A stretch of 21,268 bases of DNA from a virus: IMG/VR virus record IMGVR_UViG_3300021425_000225, positions 1 through 21,268 of that record. One strand, 5' to 3'. Position 1 is the first letter of the stretch; the number at the start of each line of letters is the position of its first letter. The notes beneath the pieces are model-generated. The model was given only the letters and a program-made list of their open reading frames with translations, ran no database searches and was not told where the DNA came from. Below, piece by piece: positions 7,721 through 15,058 of this stretch. A program made the translations under genes and the position numbers.

Positions 7721-8640
7721 ATGTATCTCCTAAAAAATTCCCACGCTTCGCCGCTTTTTAGTTCATTAAAGTTCCAATGACACATTGACAGTCTTTCTAT
7801 CCACTGTTGTCTATCAGGAAATTTAGGATCTTCTAATCTTTTTAGGTTTGTGTTACAAACTCCATTCACTTGGCTGACACTTGGATCAGGATCTGTAACA
7901 AATACAGGCACACCTTCAATTAAACTTGCAACACTAGGGGAACTATTGTAAACTACAGTTGCCCAAGCATTAAGTAAGTCGTGTCTAATATTAGGAGCCC
8001 AAGAAACAAACACATTAGGTTCATTAATACGCAAATACTGTCTTGCTTTTTTATCTCCTGGGTGAGCTCGTATAATAATTGGTCTATCTGTAAATCCTTT
8101 TATCTTTTTAATTGTATCTGTAAGCCATTGCATTACAGGAATACCTTTCATTGACCAACCACCGTTACGTTGTAAGCATACTAAGATGTGTTTGCCGTCT
8201 TTTCTATATTCTTTTAATGGTAAATTTAGTGCAGCACTAATTTTCTTCCATCTTGTAGGATCAACATCTTGGTCAAAGTAAAAACCTGTTGTAGGAAACA
8301 CGCCGTCAAAACTATAACGTAGATAAGTTTTTGTATTCCCTGGATCAGCATACAAAAATAAATTACTGTCTACAATTAATGAACGTTTTCCTGTTTGTTT
8401 TTGTTTTTCTACCGCATTTCTGCGCAATAATAAGTGTGGTGCAGTTTTTCCGTGTTCGTGTACAAATCCTTGAATGAATGCAACGTCACAATCAAGCACA
8501 TTAAAGCCTTGATGTTCAATTCCATTGTCTCCTATTGCGTTTACACCTGCAATAAAGTTTTTTAAAATTAAAGGTTTCTCAGGATTGTTATTTTGTGGTG
8601 GAATACCAGCAAAATATGCTACTGCTGTGCGTTTACTCAT
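7717..8640 (-). CDS. GT-B-like glycosyltransferase (capsule/LPS type)
   Basis: A 307-residue protein with the C-terminal signature shared across the island: FTDRPIIIRAHP (183-194), YNSSPSVASLIEGVPVFVTD (231-250) and MCHWNFNELKSGEAW (286-300). The His-Pro and SSPS turn followed by a helix and GVPV are usual in the donor-binding domain of capsule-type transferases. The N-terminal 150 residues form a separate alpha/beta domain, consistent with two-lobed GT-B architecture. No signal or membrane segment. It overlaps the preceding gene by 8 bases and the following FkbM gene by 4. Most like the protein at 4794-5654. Sugar unknown. Confidence 0.75.
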   Translation of the reverse strand: MSKRTAVAYFAGIPPQNNNPEKPLILKNFIAGVNAIGDNGIEHQGFNVLDCDVAFIQGFVHEHGKTAPHLLLRRNAVEKQKQTGKRSLIVDSNLFLYADPGNTKTYLRYSFDGVFPTTGFYFDQDVDPTRWKKISAALNLPLKEYRKDGKHILVCLQRNGGWSMKGIPVMQWLTDTIKKIKGFTDRPIIIRAHPGDKKARQYLRINEPNVFVSWAPNIRHDLLNAWATVVYNSSPSVASLIEGVPVFVTDPDPSVSQVNGVCNTNLKRLEDPKFPDRQQWIERLSMCHWNFNELKSGEAWEFFRRYI

Positions 8641-9751
8641 TGACTGTATACTTTTTAACTAAGTTCCCTGCTGTTCCTGTTACAATTTCTTCTTTAGTAA
8701 ACTGTTGGTAACTTAACATACACAACCATTCACCTAATGGTCCTCTATATAGGCTGTTTATGTCACTTAGTTTGTCTACAGTTACTGGATTTGTTACGTG
8801 TGCGCCCAATGTAACAGCCGGCACACCTTGCCAAATTGCTTCTGTAGCAGCATTACTGTTAATGCTGACAATACAGTAATAATCTTCGTCTGCTAATTCT
8901 TTATACAAGTTTGTACGTTCTTTCTTAGGCGCTTTTTCTCTAAATTTAATTTTTTTGTCTGTATACTGCCTTAATTCTCTTTCAATGTCGTACTTCCAAG
9001 TCTTCAAATCACAATGAAATACACTTGCAGCAAAAGGTCCTGGTTCAATAATGTAAATTATGTCTCCCCCTTCTCTCCAAGGCTTAGGAAACTGCTTAAA
9101 GTTGCCTAATCTGTCTGCAGGGGCTTGAAAAAACTTGCCGTAATGTAAATGGTTGCGAACTAACCTATGCCATTTCTTATTATCTTCTAAAAAGTTTGTG
9201 TAACCGCTATCTATAAACCACATAGGATAGTTGTTATCTATTTTTGTAACAAGTAGTTCTTCATTACCTACTGTATTCCTAATTACACAATCATCTGTGT
9301 AACTATTGAACTTATGTCTACGCATTAATTGACCTTTAGGGTCTAAATTAAGTCCACATCCTTTTACAAACTCAGTTATTTCACTTTTCTTGTATGCATT
9401 TAGTACACGTTGTTCTCCAAAACGATCAAGTATTGTTTCTATTTCTTTATGGATTGTATTAAAGTATGCATTACGTAAATTAAATTTTTCTTGCTTGACA
9501 GCGTTGCGCCAATCTGTTAAATCTTGTGCAATTGCCTTTTTAAGTTTCTTTGCAAATTTTCTTTTTTCAGATCTTGCTTCATCTGGATTCATACGCCATT
9601 CTTTTTGACGCTTTGATCCTCGTTTTAAAAATCCTTGTACAACTTCAGCAGCATTTCTGTCAGTTGGGTGTAACTTATATAACTCTTGTGGCACACCTAT
9701 CAAGTGTAGTAGGTAATTTGCAATTTCTTTGTTATTTAAAAGTAGTTTCAT
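8633..9751 (-). CDS. GT-B-like glycosyltransferase with extra N-terminal helical region
   Basis: A 372-residue member of the same family with about 100 more N-terminal residues. Residues 30-125 are rich in Lys/Arg and predicted helical (for example RKFAKKLKKAIAQD), unlike the paralogs. The shared blocks are FIDSGYTN (179-186), KKWHRLVRN (192-200) and INSNAATEAIWQGVPAV (297-313). These align with YMDTGYFGN, YWHRIVKN and YNSNAATEAVFHGIPVF at 11197-12009. The DRPI strand is degenerate here (TDKKIKFREK), and the His-Pro after it is missing. The start overlaps the upstream stop as ATGA. The basic extension could bind membrane lipid or nucleic acid; that is inference. Confidence 0.7.
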   Translation of the reverse strand: MKLLLNNKEIANYLLHLIGVPQELYKLHPTDRNAAEVVQGFLKRGSKRQKEWRMNPDEARSEKRKFAKKLKKAIAQDLTDWRNAVKQEKFNLRNAYFNTIHKEIETILDRFGEQRVLNAYKKSEITEFVKGCGLNLDPKGQLMRRHKFNSYTDDCVIRNTVGNEELLVTKIDNNYPMWFIDSGYTNFLEDNKKWHRLVRNHLHYGKFFQAPADRLGNFKQFPKPWREGGDIIYIIEPGPFAASVFHCDLKTWKYDIERELRQYTDKKIKFREKAPKKERTNLYKELADEDYYCIVSINSNAATEAIWQGVPAVTLGAHVTNPVTVDKLSDINSLYRGPLGEWLCMLSYQQFTKEEIVTGTAGNLVKKYTVNE

Positions 9752-10527
9752 CTATATTTCTCAGTAAGTTTATATGCAACACCACTTAGTATTTCATCAA
9801 TAGTAAATTGTGTGTATGCAAGATTCCTACAATGCCTTTCTATTAATTTAGTTTTAGGTTTAAAAGGATTTGCTAGTTGTGATAAGTCAGTTGATGCCAA
9901 AGGACTAGCAGCACAAGGCACACTTACAAAAGCAGGTATACCATAAAGTACTGATTCGAGTGCAGCCATACTATTCATTGCAACAGTTGCATATACGCCA
10001 CTATCAAATGCATCATATATTGTATACCCTTTATTACGTTCACTACGCGAACCTTTTATACGTACTTCTACTGGCAAATCGCTGTATTTTGCAATTTGTT
10101 CTTTCGTATCTTTAACCCACTTGTCATAATCAATGTTATACCACTTACAGGCTTTTGGATTTGGCATTACTAACAATATTTTTTTGTTATAATTTTTCCA
10201 ACCTTTCCAAACTAACCTTGGGTCATCTGTTAACAATCTTTCCCAACGATCACCTGGAACATCTACAATGTCAACTTGTTGATTTTCGTTTTTAACAATA
10301 CGATGCCACTTCTTTTGTCCTTTTTTATTACCTGGACTTGGAAAGTTACCAAAGTATCCTGTATCTATGTACCAAAAATCTCTTCCAATTGCTTGTGCGT
10401 TGTCACGATGGCCGTTTTTTATGACACCACGGATTACGTGTGGCTTGGTGATATCTTTAGAATCTAGTGTAAGGCGGTTTTCACTTCCTCTTACTAATGC
10501 TTCTTCAAGACCTATTGTATCATCCAT
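9748..10527 (-). CDS. GT-B-like glycosyltransferase (WHRIVKN subgroup)
   Basis: A 259-residue protein, one of three in the island carrying YIDTGYFGN (53-61) and KKWHRIVKN (72-80). The donor-half motif is MNSMAALESVLYGIPAF (184-200), preceded by a strand DLPVEVR (150-156). It overlaps the upstream gene by 8 bases and the downstream gene by 4. Closest by eye to the protein at 11197-12009, suggesting duplication within the island. There is no His-Pro after the VEVR strand, as in its close paralogs, so catalytic detail may differ from classical capsule transferases. Function called from family resemblance only. Confidence 0.7.
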   Translation of the reverse strand: MDDTIGLEEALVRGSENRLTLDSKDITKPHVIRGVIKNGHRDNAQAIGRDFWYIDTGYFGNFPSPGNKKGQKKWHRIVKNENQQVDIVDVPGDRWERLLTDDPRLVWKGWKNYNKKILLVMPNPKACKWYNIDYDKWVKDTKEQIAKYSDLPVEVRIKGSRSERNKGYTIYDAFDSGVYATVAMNSMAALESVLYGIPAFVSVPCAASPLASTDLSQLANPFKPKTKLIERHCRNLAYTQFTIDEILSGVAYKLTEKYR

Positions 10528-11209
10528 TCATCATCTCTTGTAATTCTTGTTTCCATTCGCTGTGGTATTCACAGTAACGATAATTTTCAAACCACGGACC
10601 ACCTTCTGTATAGTGTATAAGTTTAGGCTTACCATCATCTGGTTCTTTATACCAACCTGCTAACCAATTCCATTCTGGGCTTAGTTCTCCAATTTCGTCA
10701 TCTTTCAACCAACTAAATCTGTGTAAATATTTTCCTGTAATTTTAGGATCGTTAACAAGTTCTACATTTATTTCTTGATTACTCGGATGTGAACAATTAA
10801 AAAGCATTACACTTGACCAATTTTTACGTGGATAAACTGTTTGTGCCTGTCCGTCCATTTTGATTCCTTCTTTAGGAGTGTAGTCGTGTTTAACACACAT
10901 CAATGCATACTTGTTATCTGCTTGTGCAAATAATTCATTGATATCTGTTTGTAAAATCATATCACAATCCATAAACATAGCCCAACCATTAAAGTTGCTT
11001 AGTTCAGGTACTAAGAATCTTGTAAATGTAAATTCTGTACTTGCTAATTTATCAATTGGTCTGTCATAATACCCTTGTTCTCTTAATTCTTTTTGTATTA
11101 AAGGTTTTACTACAGCATTAGGACTTCTTTTTTCAATACTGTGTTTGCACACTTGGTATGCAATATCTTCTCTAGGATCATATCCTACAAATACTTTTAG
11201 TTCTTCCAT
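10520..11209 (-). CDS. GT-A glycosyltransferase, GT8/glycogenin-like
   Basis: A 229-residue enzyme with an N-terminal strand KVFVGYDPRED (5-15) and a DxD-type motif MFMDCDM (78-84), as in GT8-like transferases. A later HYTEGGPWFENY stretch resembles the His-x-x-Gly-x-x-[KRP]-W ligand region near the end of that group. It should transfer a sugar from a nucleotide donor with a divalent metal. It differs from the two WMDAD proteins and is probably not a recent copy of them. A strong GGAGG ribosome site precedes the ATG, and the gene overlaps the upstream transferase by 13 bases. Substrates unknown. Confidence 0.8.
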   Translation of the reverse strand: MEELKVFVGYDPREDIAYQVCKHSIEKRSPNAVVKPLIQKELREQGYYDRPIDKLASTEFTFTRFLVPELSNFNGWAMFMDCDMILQTDINELFAQADNKYALMCVKHDYTPKEGIKMDGQAQTVYPRKNWSSVMLFNCSHPSNQEINVELVNDPKITGKYLHRFSWLKDDEIGELSPEWNWLAGWYKEPDDGKPKLIHYTEGGPWFENYRYCEYHSEWKQELQEMMNG

Positions 11210-12009
11210 TGTTCCTCCAATAGCTCTTTTGCCTTACCTGTTCTTAATTCACTAACGTGATATTGACCATATGCTAAATGACAACCCCAAGCATATCTTT
11301 TATCTTCTGATGGATAGTAAGGTGTTTCTATTAGACTTAAATCAGTACATCCAACTGGTCTTGCAGAGTTTGCAGGTGCTAACGGAAAAACAGGTATACC
11401 GTGAAATACTGCTTCTGTTGCTGCATTGCTATTGTATGTAACTAGTGCAAATACATCTTTGTTTAATGCTTGTTCTAATGTATCTGTCAAACGTGTAATT
11501 CTTTGTTTATCTCTTTGTCTTACTTCTATAGGACGATCTGTGAATTTTTTAATTTTAGTAATAGTAGAATGTATCCATTCATCTAAATTAATACCATAAA
11601 ACTTACAAGGTTTTTCATCCGGTGCTGCTATAAGAATTTTTCTGCCATTCTTTTTCCAAGGCATAAATTTTTTATTAAATCTTTTAAATCTGTCGTCGGA
11701 GCGTTCAATAATATCGCCGTGTTGTAAATTATTTTTAACAATTCTGTGCCAATACTTCCAACCATTAGGATTGCTTTTTGTAACTTCGTTACCAAAATAT
11801 CCTGTGTCCATATAATAGAAGTCTCTATTATCTTCAAAACATTTATGTATAATTTTCTTTTTTAGAATACCTCTAAGCACAATAGGACGTTCATCTAAAC
11901 TATCGTATTCAAATGTTTTCGGATCAGTTGTAGTTGCTTTACAACCTGATGCAAATTCATTTATATATGGATCTTTGTGATCCTTGCTTAAAAATATCCA
12001 ATCATTCAT
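11197..12009 (-). CDS. GT-B-like glycosyltransferase (WHRIVKN subgroup)
   Basis: A 270-residue protein with the clearest version of the subgroup signature: YMDTGYFGN (66-74), YWHRIVKN (86-93), FTDRPIEVR (156-164) and YNSNAATEAVFHGIPVF (192-208). The C-terminal HLAYGQYHVSELRTGKA matches the ends of the other members (CHWNFNELKSGEA at 7717-8640). That ties the WHRIVKN subgroup to the two capsule-like members. No membrane segment. It starts with an ATGA overlap on the nucleotidyltransferase-cupin gene, second in the seven-gene chain. The donor sugar may be made by that upstream protein; this is inference from order. Confidence 0.75.
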   Translation of the reverse strand: MNDWIFLSKDHKDPYINEFASGCKATTTDPKTFEYDSLDERPIVLRGILKKKIIHKCFEDNRDFYYMDTGYFGNEVTKSNPNGWKYWHRIVKNNLQHGDIIERSDDRFKRFNKKFMPWKKNGRKILIAAPDEKPCKFYGINLDEWIHSTITKIKKFTDRPIEVRQRDKQRITRLTDTLEQALNKDVFALVTYNSNAATEAVFHGIPVFPLAPANSARPVGCTDLSLIETPYYPSEDKRYAWGCHLAYGQYHVSELRTGKAKELLEEQWKN

Positions 12010-12773
12010 AAACGTTCGATGTCCTCTTCGACACAGTTTGTACCGTATTGGATTTCTACAACTTGTAAAGGTTCATCAGTTTCATTTGCTAACATATGCC
12101 ATTCCATATTATCAATGTGTAATGACTGATGTTTTTCATATGTACCTCTAAGTTCATAATCTGTTGAGTTGTTAATAGTGTAAACGTTTGCTGTGCCTTT
12201 GGCAACAAACCAATGTTCTGCTCTATCCTTGTGTCGTTGCATACTTAGCATCTTACCTGGATCAACAGTAAGTTCTTTTACTTTAACGTTATTACCATAT
12301 TCGTGAATTACTCTGTAGTAACCCCACTTACGAATTGTTTTAGGATGTTTCCATTCTTCAAGTATCCAACTACTACTATTCTTTTTTGTATCGCCGCCAA
12401 CGCCATATGCAAATGTTAGTTCGCCTGTGTCGTCATCGAATAATTCTGGAATGTTGTCTGGAGTTCTGTCGCCGCCATTAGCAAAAACTATTTCTGTAGC
12501 AGGAAATTTTTTCCTTACTTTGCGTATTGCATCTGTAGCACTTCCATCGCTGTCATCAAATGTAATGACTTCATCAACAACTTCTAGTTCTTGGATAATT
12601 GCAATACGTTCTTCTCCAGGCATAAATGGTCTGCCTTTTTTACGTACTAACCAATCATCACTGTTAACACCAACAATTAGTTTGGAGCCAAGTTTTTTTG
12701 CTTCTTTAAAATAGGCAATATGTCCACTGTGTAAAGGGTCAAATCCGCCTGTTACTAGTACAATTGTTTTCAT
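12006..12773 (-). CDS. Cytidylyl/adenylyltransferase fused to type II phosphomannose-isomerase-like cupin
   Basis: A 255-residue two-domain protein. Residues 1-140 are a HxGH-type nucleotidyltransferase (GGFDPLHSGH, 9-18; GVNSDDWLVRKKGRP, 35-49), like HldE/RfaE C-terminal or TagD enzymes that make ADP-heptose or CDP-glycerol. Residues 148-255 are a cupin like the type II mannose-6-phosphate isomerase half of ManC: RHKDRAEHWFVAKGTANVY (180-198), HMLANETDEPLQVVEIQYG (226-244), EEDIERL at the end. One protein could thus isomerise and activate a sugar phosphate. First gene of the seven-gene chain, with TATAAATA five bases before its ATG and no ribosome site. Domain calls are firm; the product is not. 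Confidence 0.85.
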   Translation of the reverse strand: MKTIVLVTGGFDPLHSGHIAYFKEAKKLGSKLIVGVNSDDWLVRKKGRPFMPGEERIAIIQELEVVDEVITFDDSDGSATDAIRKVRKKFPATEIVFANGGDRTPDNIPELFDDDTGELTFAYGVGGDTKKNSSSWILEEWKHPKTIRKWGYYRVIHEYGNNVKVKELTVDPGKMLSMQRHKDRAEHWFVAKGTANVYTINNSTDYELRGTYEKHQSLHIDNMEWHMLANETDEPLQVVEIQYGTNCVEEDIERL

Positions 12774-12778
12774 ACTTT

Positions 12779-12786
12779 TATTTATA
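12779..12786 (-). promoter_or_regulatory. T4-type late promoter (exact TATAAATA) for the glycan operon
   Basis: An exact TATAAATA on the minus strand ends five bases before the ATG at 12773. T4 late transcription starts about 5-7 bases after this element, so the message would begin at or beside the start codon. It should drive the seven overlapping genes down to 6974. The gp55-like sigma factor that would read it is not in the window. Confidence 0.7.
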
Positions 12787-12799
12787 TGCTCAGTTTATG

Positions 12800-12824
12800 T
12801 GTAAATATAGAAGTGAAAGAGGAG
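12800..12824 (+). promoter_or_regulatory. Weak late-promoter-like box and strong ribosome site for the kinase gene
   Basis: TGTAAATA at 12800-12807 is a loose match to the late promoter and points at the plus-strand kinase gene. GAGGAG at 12819-12824 is a strong ribosome site seven bases before TTG at 12832, which decides that start. The promoter half of this call is weak; the ribosome site is clear. Confidence 0.5.
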
Positions 12825-12831
12825 CAAATTA

Positions 12832-13206
12832 TTGAAAATACTTATATGTGGACCAGAAGGGTCAGGAAAAACAACACTAGCAAAACCTTTTGCAGAATTA
12901 GTGGGCGGTGTATATGTGACTGGTGATACATACCAAAATGAACTACGTGGTTACGTAGATGGTATTGTTGCAGCAGGAAAAATTGCAATAATAGATAAAC
13001 GCTGTAATTCAAATAGTGCAAAAGAATATTTAGATCCAGATTATCTAGTTTGGATGGACACAATTAAAGAAACTACAGAATTTCAAAAACCTAAAAAATT
13101 TAATTATCACGTTGCAACGTGGTTTCAGGATACACACGCACAACTTGCGGATGTTGTAAAAAGTTATCTTGAGAAAAAAGAAAAAGCGTTAGAAACTACA
13201 AAGTAG
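12832..13206 (+). CDS. P-loop kinase, adenylylsulfate-kinase-like
   Basis: A 124-residue protein with a Walker A motif near the start (GPEGSGKTT, 7-15). A later strand and acidic residue (YLVWMDTIKE) resemble the VWVDTI segment of APS kinase-like proteins. APS kinase proper is about 200 residues, so this is a short form, perhaps a small nucleotide or sugar kinase. The start is TTG, supported by GAGGAG seven bases upstream and by the Walker motif following at once. It is the only plus-strand gene at this end of the island and diverges from the glycan operon. Its last 11 bases overlap the 3' end of uvsY, convergent. The phosphate acceptor is unknown. Confidence 0.65.
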   Translation: MKILICGPEGSGKTTLAKPFAELVGGVYVTGDTYQNELRGYVDGIVAAGKIAIIDKRCNSNSAKEYLDPDYLVWMDTIKETTEFQKPKKFNYHVATWFQDTHAQLADVVKSYLEKKEKALETTK

Positions 13207-13654
13207 CATCATCAAGTCCAGCAGTTCTTAACTTTACAATGTTAGTTAATTGCCACTGTTTCTGATCAAGTCCTTTAATAATTCCTAACCACTTATTTCG
13301 TATAAGAGCGAATTCGTTAATAATTTTTTCAAAGTCAACTACATCTGCTTCACCGTCAACAAACTTCTCTGCATCACGTGAACTTAATTGTCTTTGATAG
13401 TTTTCAACATATCTTCTAAAATGCGAAGAACGTAATCTTCGGAGTTCAATGTTAAGATATTCTAGTATTGCTTCAATTTCTTGAAGTTGGCTAAATCTAG
13501 TCTCTACGGATGCCGGCAAATGTGCTGAGGCTTTTTCAATCCTACCACTAATTTTAATTTCTGCTTTTGCAGCAATTAGTTCCGTATTGAAATACTCAAC
13601 AGCATCAGGTATCTTGCTGATATCTTTCGAAACTAGATCATACCAATTTGTCAT
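13196..13654 (-). CDS. uvsY: UvsY recombination mediator
   Basis: A 152-residue mostly helical protein, near the 137 residues of T4 UvsY. By eye it fits marine T4-like UvsY: a helical N-terminus (AAKAEIKISGRIEKASAHLP), the RRLRSSHFRRYVENY segment, and a C-terminal part with RNKWLGIIKGLDQKQWQLTN and IVKLRTAGLDDA. UvsY displaces gp32 from single-stranded DNA and helps UvsX load. Its place two genes after uvsX and in one unit with gp32 agrees. ATG start three bases after the preceding stop, with a weak ribosome site. The sequence is not close to T4's own, so the call rests on size, context and remembered resemblance to marine homologs. Confidence 0.8.
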   Translation of the reverse strand: MTNWYDLVSKDISKIPDAVEYFNTELIAAKAEIKISGRIEKASAHLPASVETRFSQLQEIEAILEYLNIELRRLRSSHFRRYVENYQRQLSSRDAEKFVDGEADVVDFEKIINEFALIRNKWLGIIKGLDQKQWQLTNIVKLRTAGLDDATL

Positions 13655-13657
13655 ACT

Positions 13658-13894
13658 TTAATCCCAACGATCATCTTCATCTTCATCATAGTCTTCGACT
13701 TCATCGTCATCCAAGACATACTCGACTGCTTCATCTAGATAAGTGTCTATGCCAAACAGTCCTTGAATAACTGATTCGCTCACACCATAATCTAGTAGCG
13801 TATTAATGTAACTTGCTGCCACATCTTTCTTTTTCTTTTCTTCAATGTGTTCAACCATTATAGTCCAAATATCTGCTATTAGATCACTATTCAT
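13658..13894 (-). CDS. Small acidic protein between uvsX and uvsY
   Basis: A 78-residue protein ending in a long acidic tail (DDDEVEDYDEDEDD). The rest appears to be helices (SDLIADIWTIMVEHI, AASYINTLLDYGV). A protein of this kind sits between uvsX and uvsY in other marine T4-like phages as I recall, but I know no function. GGAG lies about ten bases before the ATG. An acidic tail like that of gp32 hints at contact with DNA-binding partners, which is inference. Confidence 0.7.
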   Translation of the reverse strand: MNSDLIADIWTIMVEHIEEKKKKDVAASYINTLLDYGVSESVIQGLFGIDTYLDEAVEYVLDDDEVEDYDEDEDDRWD

Positions 13895-13899
13895 ATGTT

Positions 13900-14976
13900 T
13901 TATACTCCGTTGCTTGTTACTGGTTCCTCTTCAACCTCGACTGGTTCTTCGACTTCTTCCAGTTCAGGCTTTGATTTAAGATCATTCATTATCATATTTA
14001 ATTTATCGCCTGTCCAGTTCTTTCTATACTCTAAATGAACTTCTCCATTTAAGTCTGTATATTTAAGTCTATTACCGTCTTTTTTAAGCAATCCTTTTGC
14101 TTCAAACAAGTCAACGCAGCCACTATAAGGATCCATACCTGTTTCATATGGAATCTTTACTTGCACTGCTTCAAATGGTTTTGCATAACGTGTTTTCATT
14201 ACTTTACACGCAGCTCTAATACCATTTACTGTAGTAGTTTTATTACCATCTAAATCTTCTTTAAGTTTTAGTTTACGCATAGCAACAACAATACTACTTG
14301 CATAGATAAAGCCTTGTCCACCACTAATCTTATCATCTGGATCAAACATATCCTGTGATGCATAAGTGTGGTTAGTACATACCATACCTACATTGTAACT
14401 ACCAAACATATTAACACAGTTACGTACAAGTGCTGTTAGTGCTTTAGGCTTTCTACCCATATCACCTTTTAAATCACCTTTACCAAACTGATCAACATCT
14501 GTTGGAGTTAGTAGCATACCAAGTGAGTCAATTACAAATAATACTTTAGGACGTTCTTCGCCTGCCATATCTCTGTATTCTTTCATAAACTCTGATACTG
14601 TTTTAGCAACATCATCAATCATTGACATATTAAGTTTAAGAAGTTTTTCTTCACTTGTGTCAACATCTAATGCGTGTAGCCATTTCTCATCAAGTGCATT
14701 CTCTGAGTCAATTAGTACTACAAAGATACCTTGTTCTTGTGCTGATTTTACAATATTGCCGGCTGCAATATAAGATTTACCTGCACCGGATTCACCTGCT
14801 AGTACAGTAACTTTACCAAGAGGTACACCTCTATTAAAGTCACCACTAATAAGATAGTTTAGTGCATAGTTGCCTGTGCTGATCCAATCAGTAGGATCAT
14901 TAAAGCCAATACCTAATCCGTCAATGGACTTTGTAAGGCTCTTTCTAAATTTAGTTACGTCAAACGCTTTTGCCAT
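13900..14976 (-). CDS. uvsX: UvsX RecA-like recombinase
   Basis: A 358-residue RecA/UvsX recombinase, like the 391 of T4 UvsX. Walker A is GESGAGKS (61-68), Walker B VLFVIDSL (145-152), and the DNA-binding loop L2 region is around DKISGGQGF (215-223). The C-terminal 20 residues are strongly acidic (EEVEEPVEVEEEPV), as in RecA-family tails that modulate filament assembly. It forms the presynaptic filament on single-stranded DNA and carries out strand exchange for recombination-dependent replication. AAAGGAAAGG precedes the ATG. No promoter is visible in front, so it is probably transcribed through from gp32 across the hairpin region at 14999-15050. Confidence 0.96.
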   Translation of the reverse strand: MAKAFDVTKFRKSLTKSIDGLGIGFNDPTDWISTGNYALNYLISGDFNRGVPLGKVTVLAGESGAGKSYIAAGNIVKSAQEQGIFVVLIDSENALDEKWLHALDVDTSEEKLLKLNMSMIDDVAKTVSEFMKEYRDMAGEERPKVLFVIDSLGMLLTPTDVDQFGKGDLKGDMGRKPKALTALVRNCVNMFGSYNVGMVCTNHTYASQDMFDPDDKISGGQGFIYASSIVVAMRKLKLKEDLDGNKTTTVNGIRAACKVMKTRYAKPFEAVQVKIPYETGMDPYSGCVDLFEAKGLLKKDGNRLKYTDLNGEVHLEYRKNWTGDKLNMIMNDLKSKPELEEVEEPVEVEEEPVTSNGV

Positions 14977-14998
14977 AATTACCTTTCCTTTGTTAAAG

Positions 14999-15050
14999 TA
15001 TGAGAGACCTCGCTGGTTACCGTACGGAGGTTTTTGCCGGAACTCTCATA
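14999..15050 (-). ncRNA. Predicted structured RNA element in the uvsX leader
   Basis: In the 82-base gap between gp32 and uvsX, an 8-base outer stem pairs TATGAGAG (15050-15043) with CTCTCATA (15006-14999). An inner 5-base stem pairs ACCTC (15031-15027) with GAGGT (15011-15007), stacked directly on the outer 3' arm. The 5' side has an 11-base bulge (TTCCGGCAAAA), and the hairpin loop is 15 bases, including TACGGTAACC. No U-run follows, so it is not a normal intrinsic terminator. CCGG in the bulge could pair with CGG in the loop. It could control uvsX translation, mRNA decay or attenuation. No known RNA family recognised; the structure is read by eye. Confidence 0.5.
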
Positions 15051-15058
15051 AACTCTTT

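Noticed and set aside
4794-12009. The transferases as T4 alpha/beta-glucosyltransferase equivalents for DNA
   Set aside because: No recognisable similarity to T4 AGT or BGT and no hydroxymethylase gene nearby; kept only as one open possibility.
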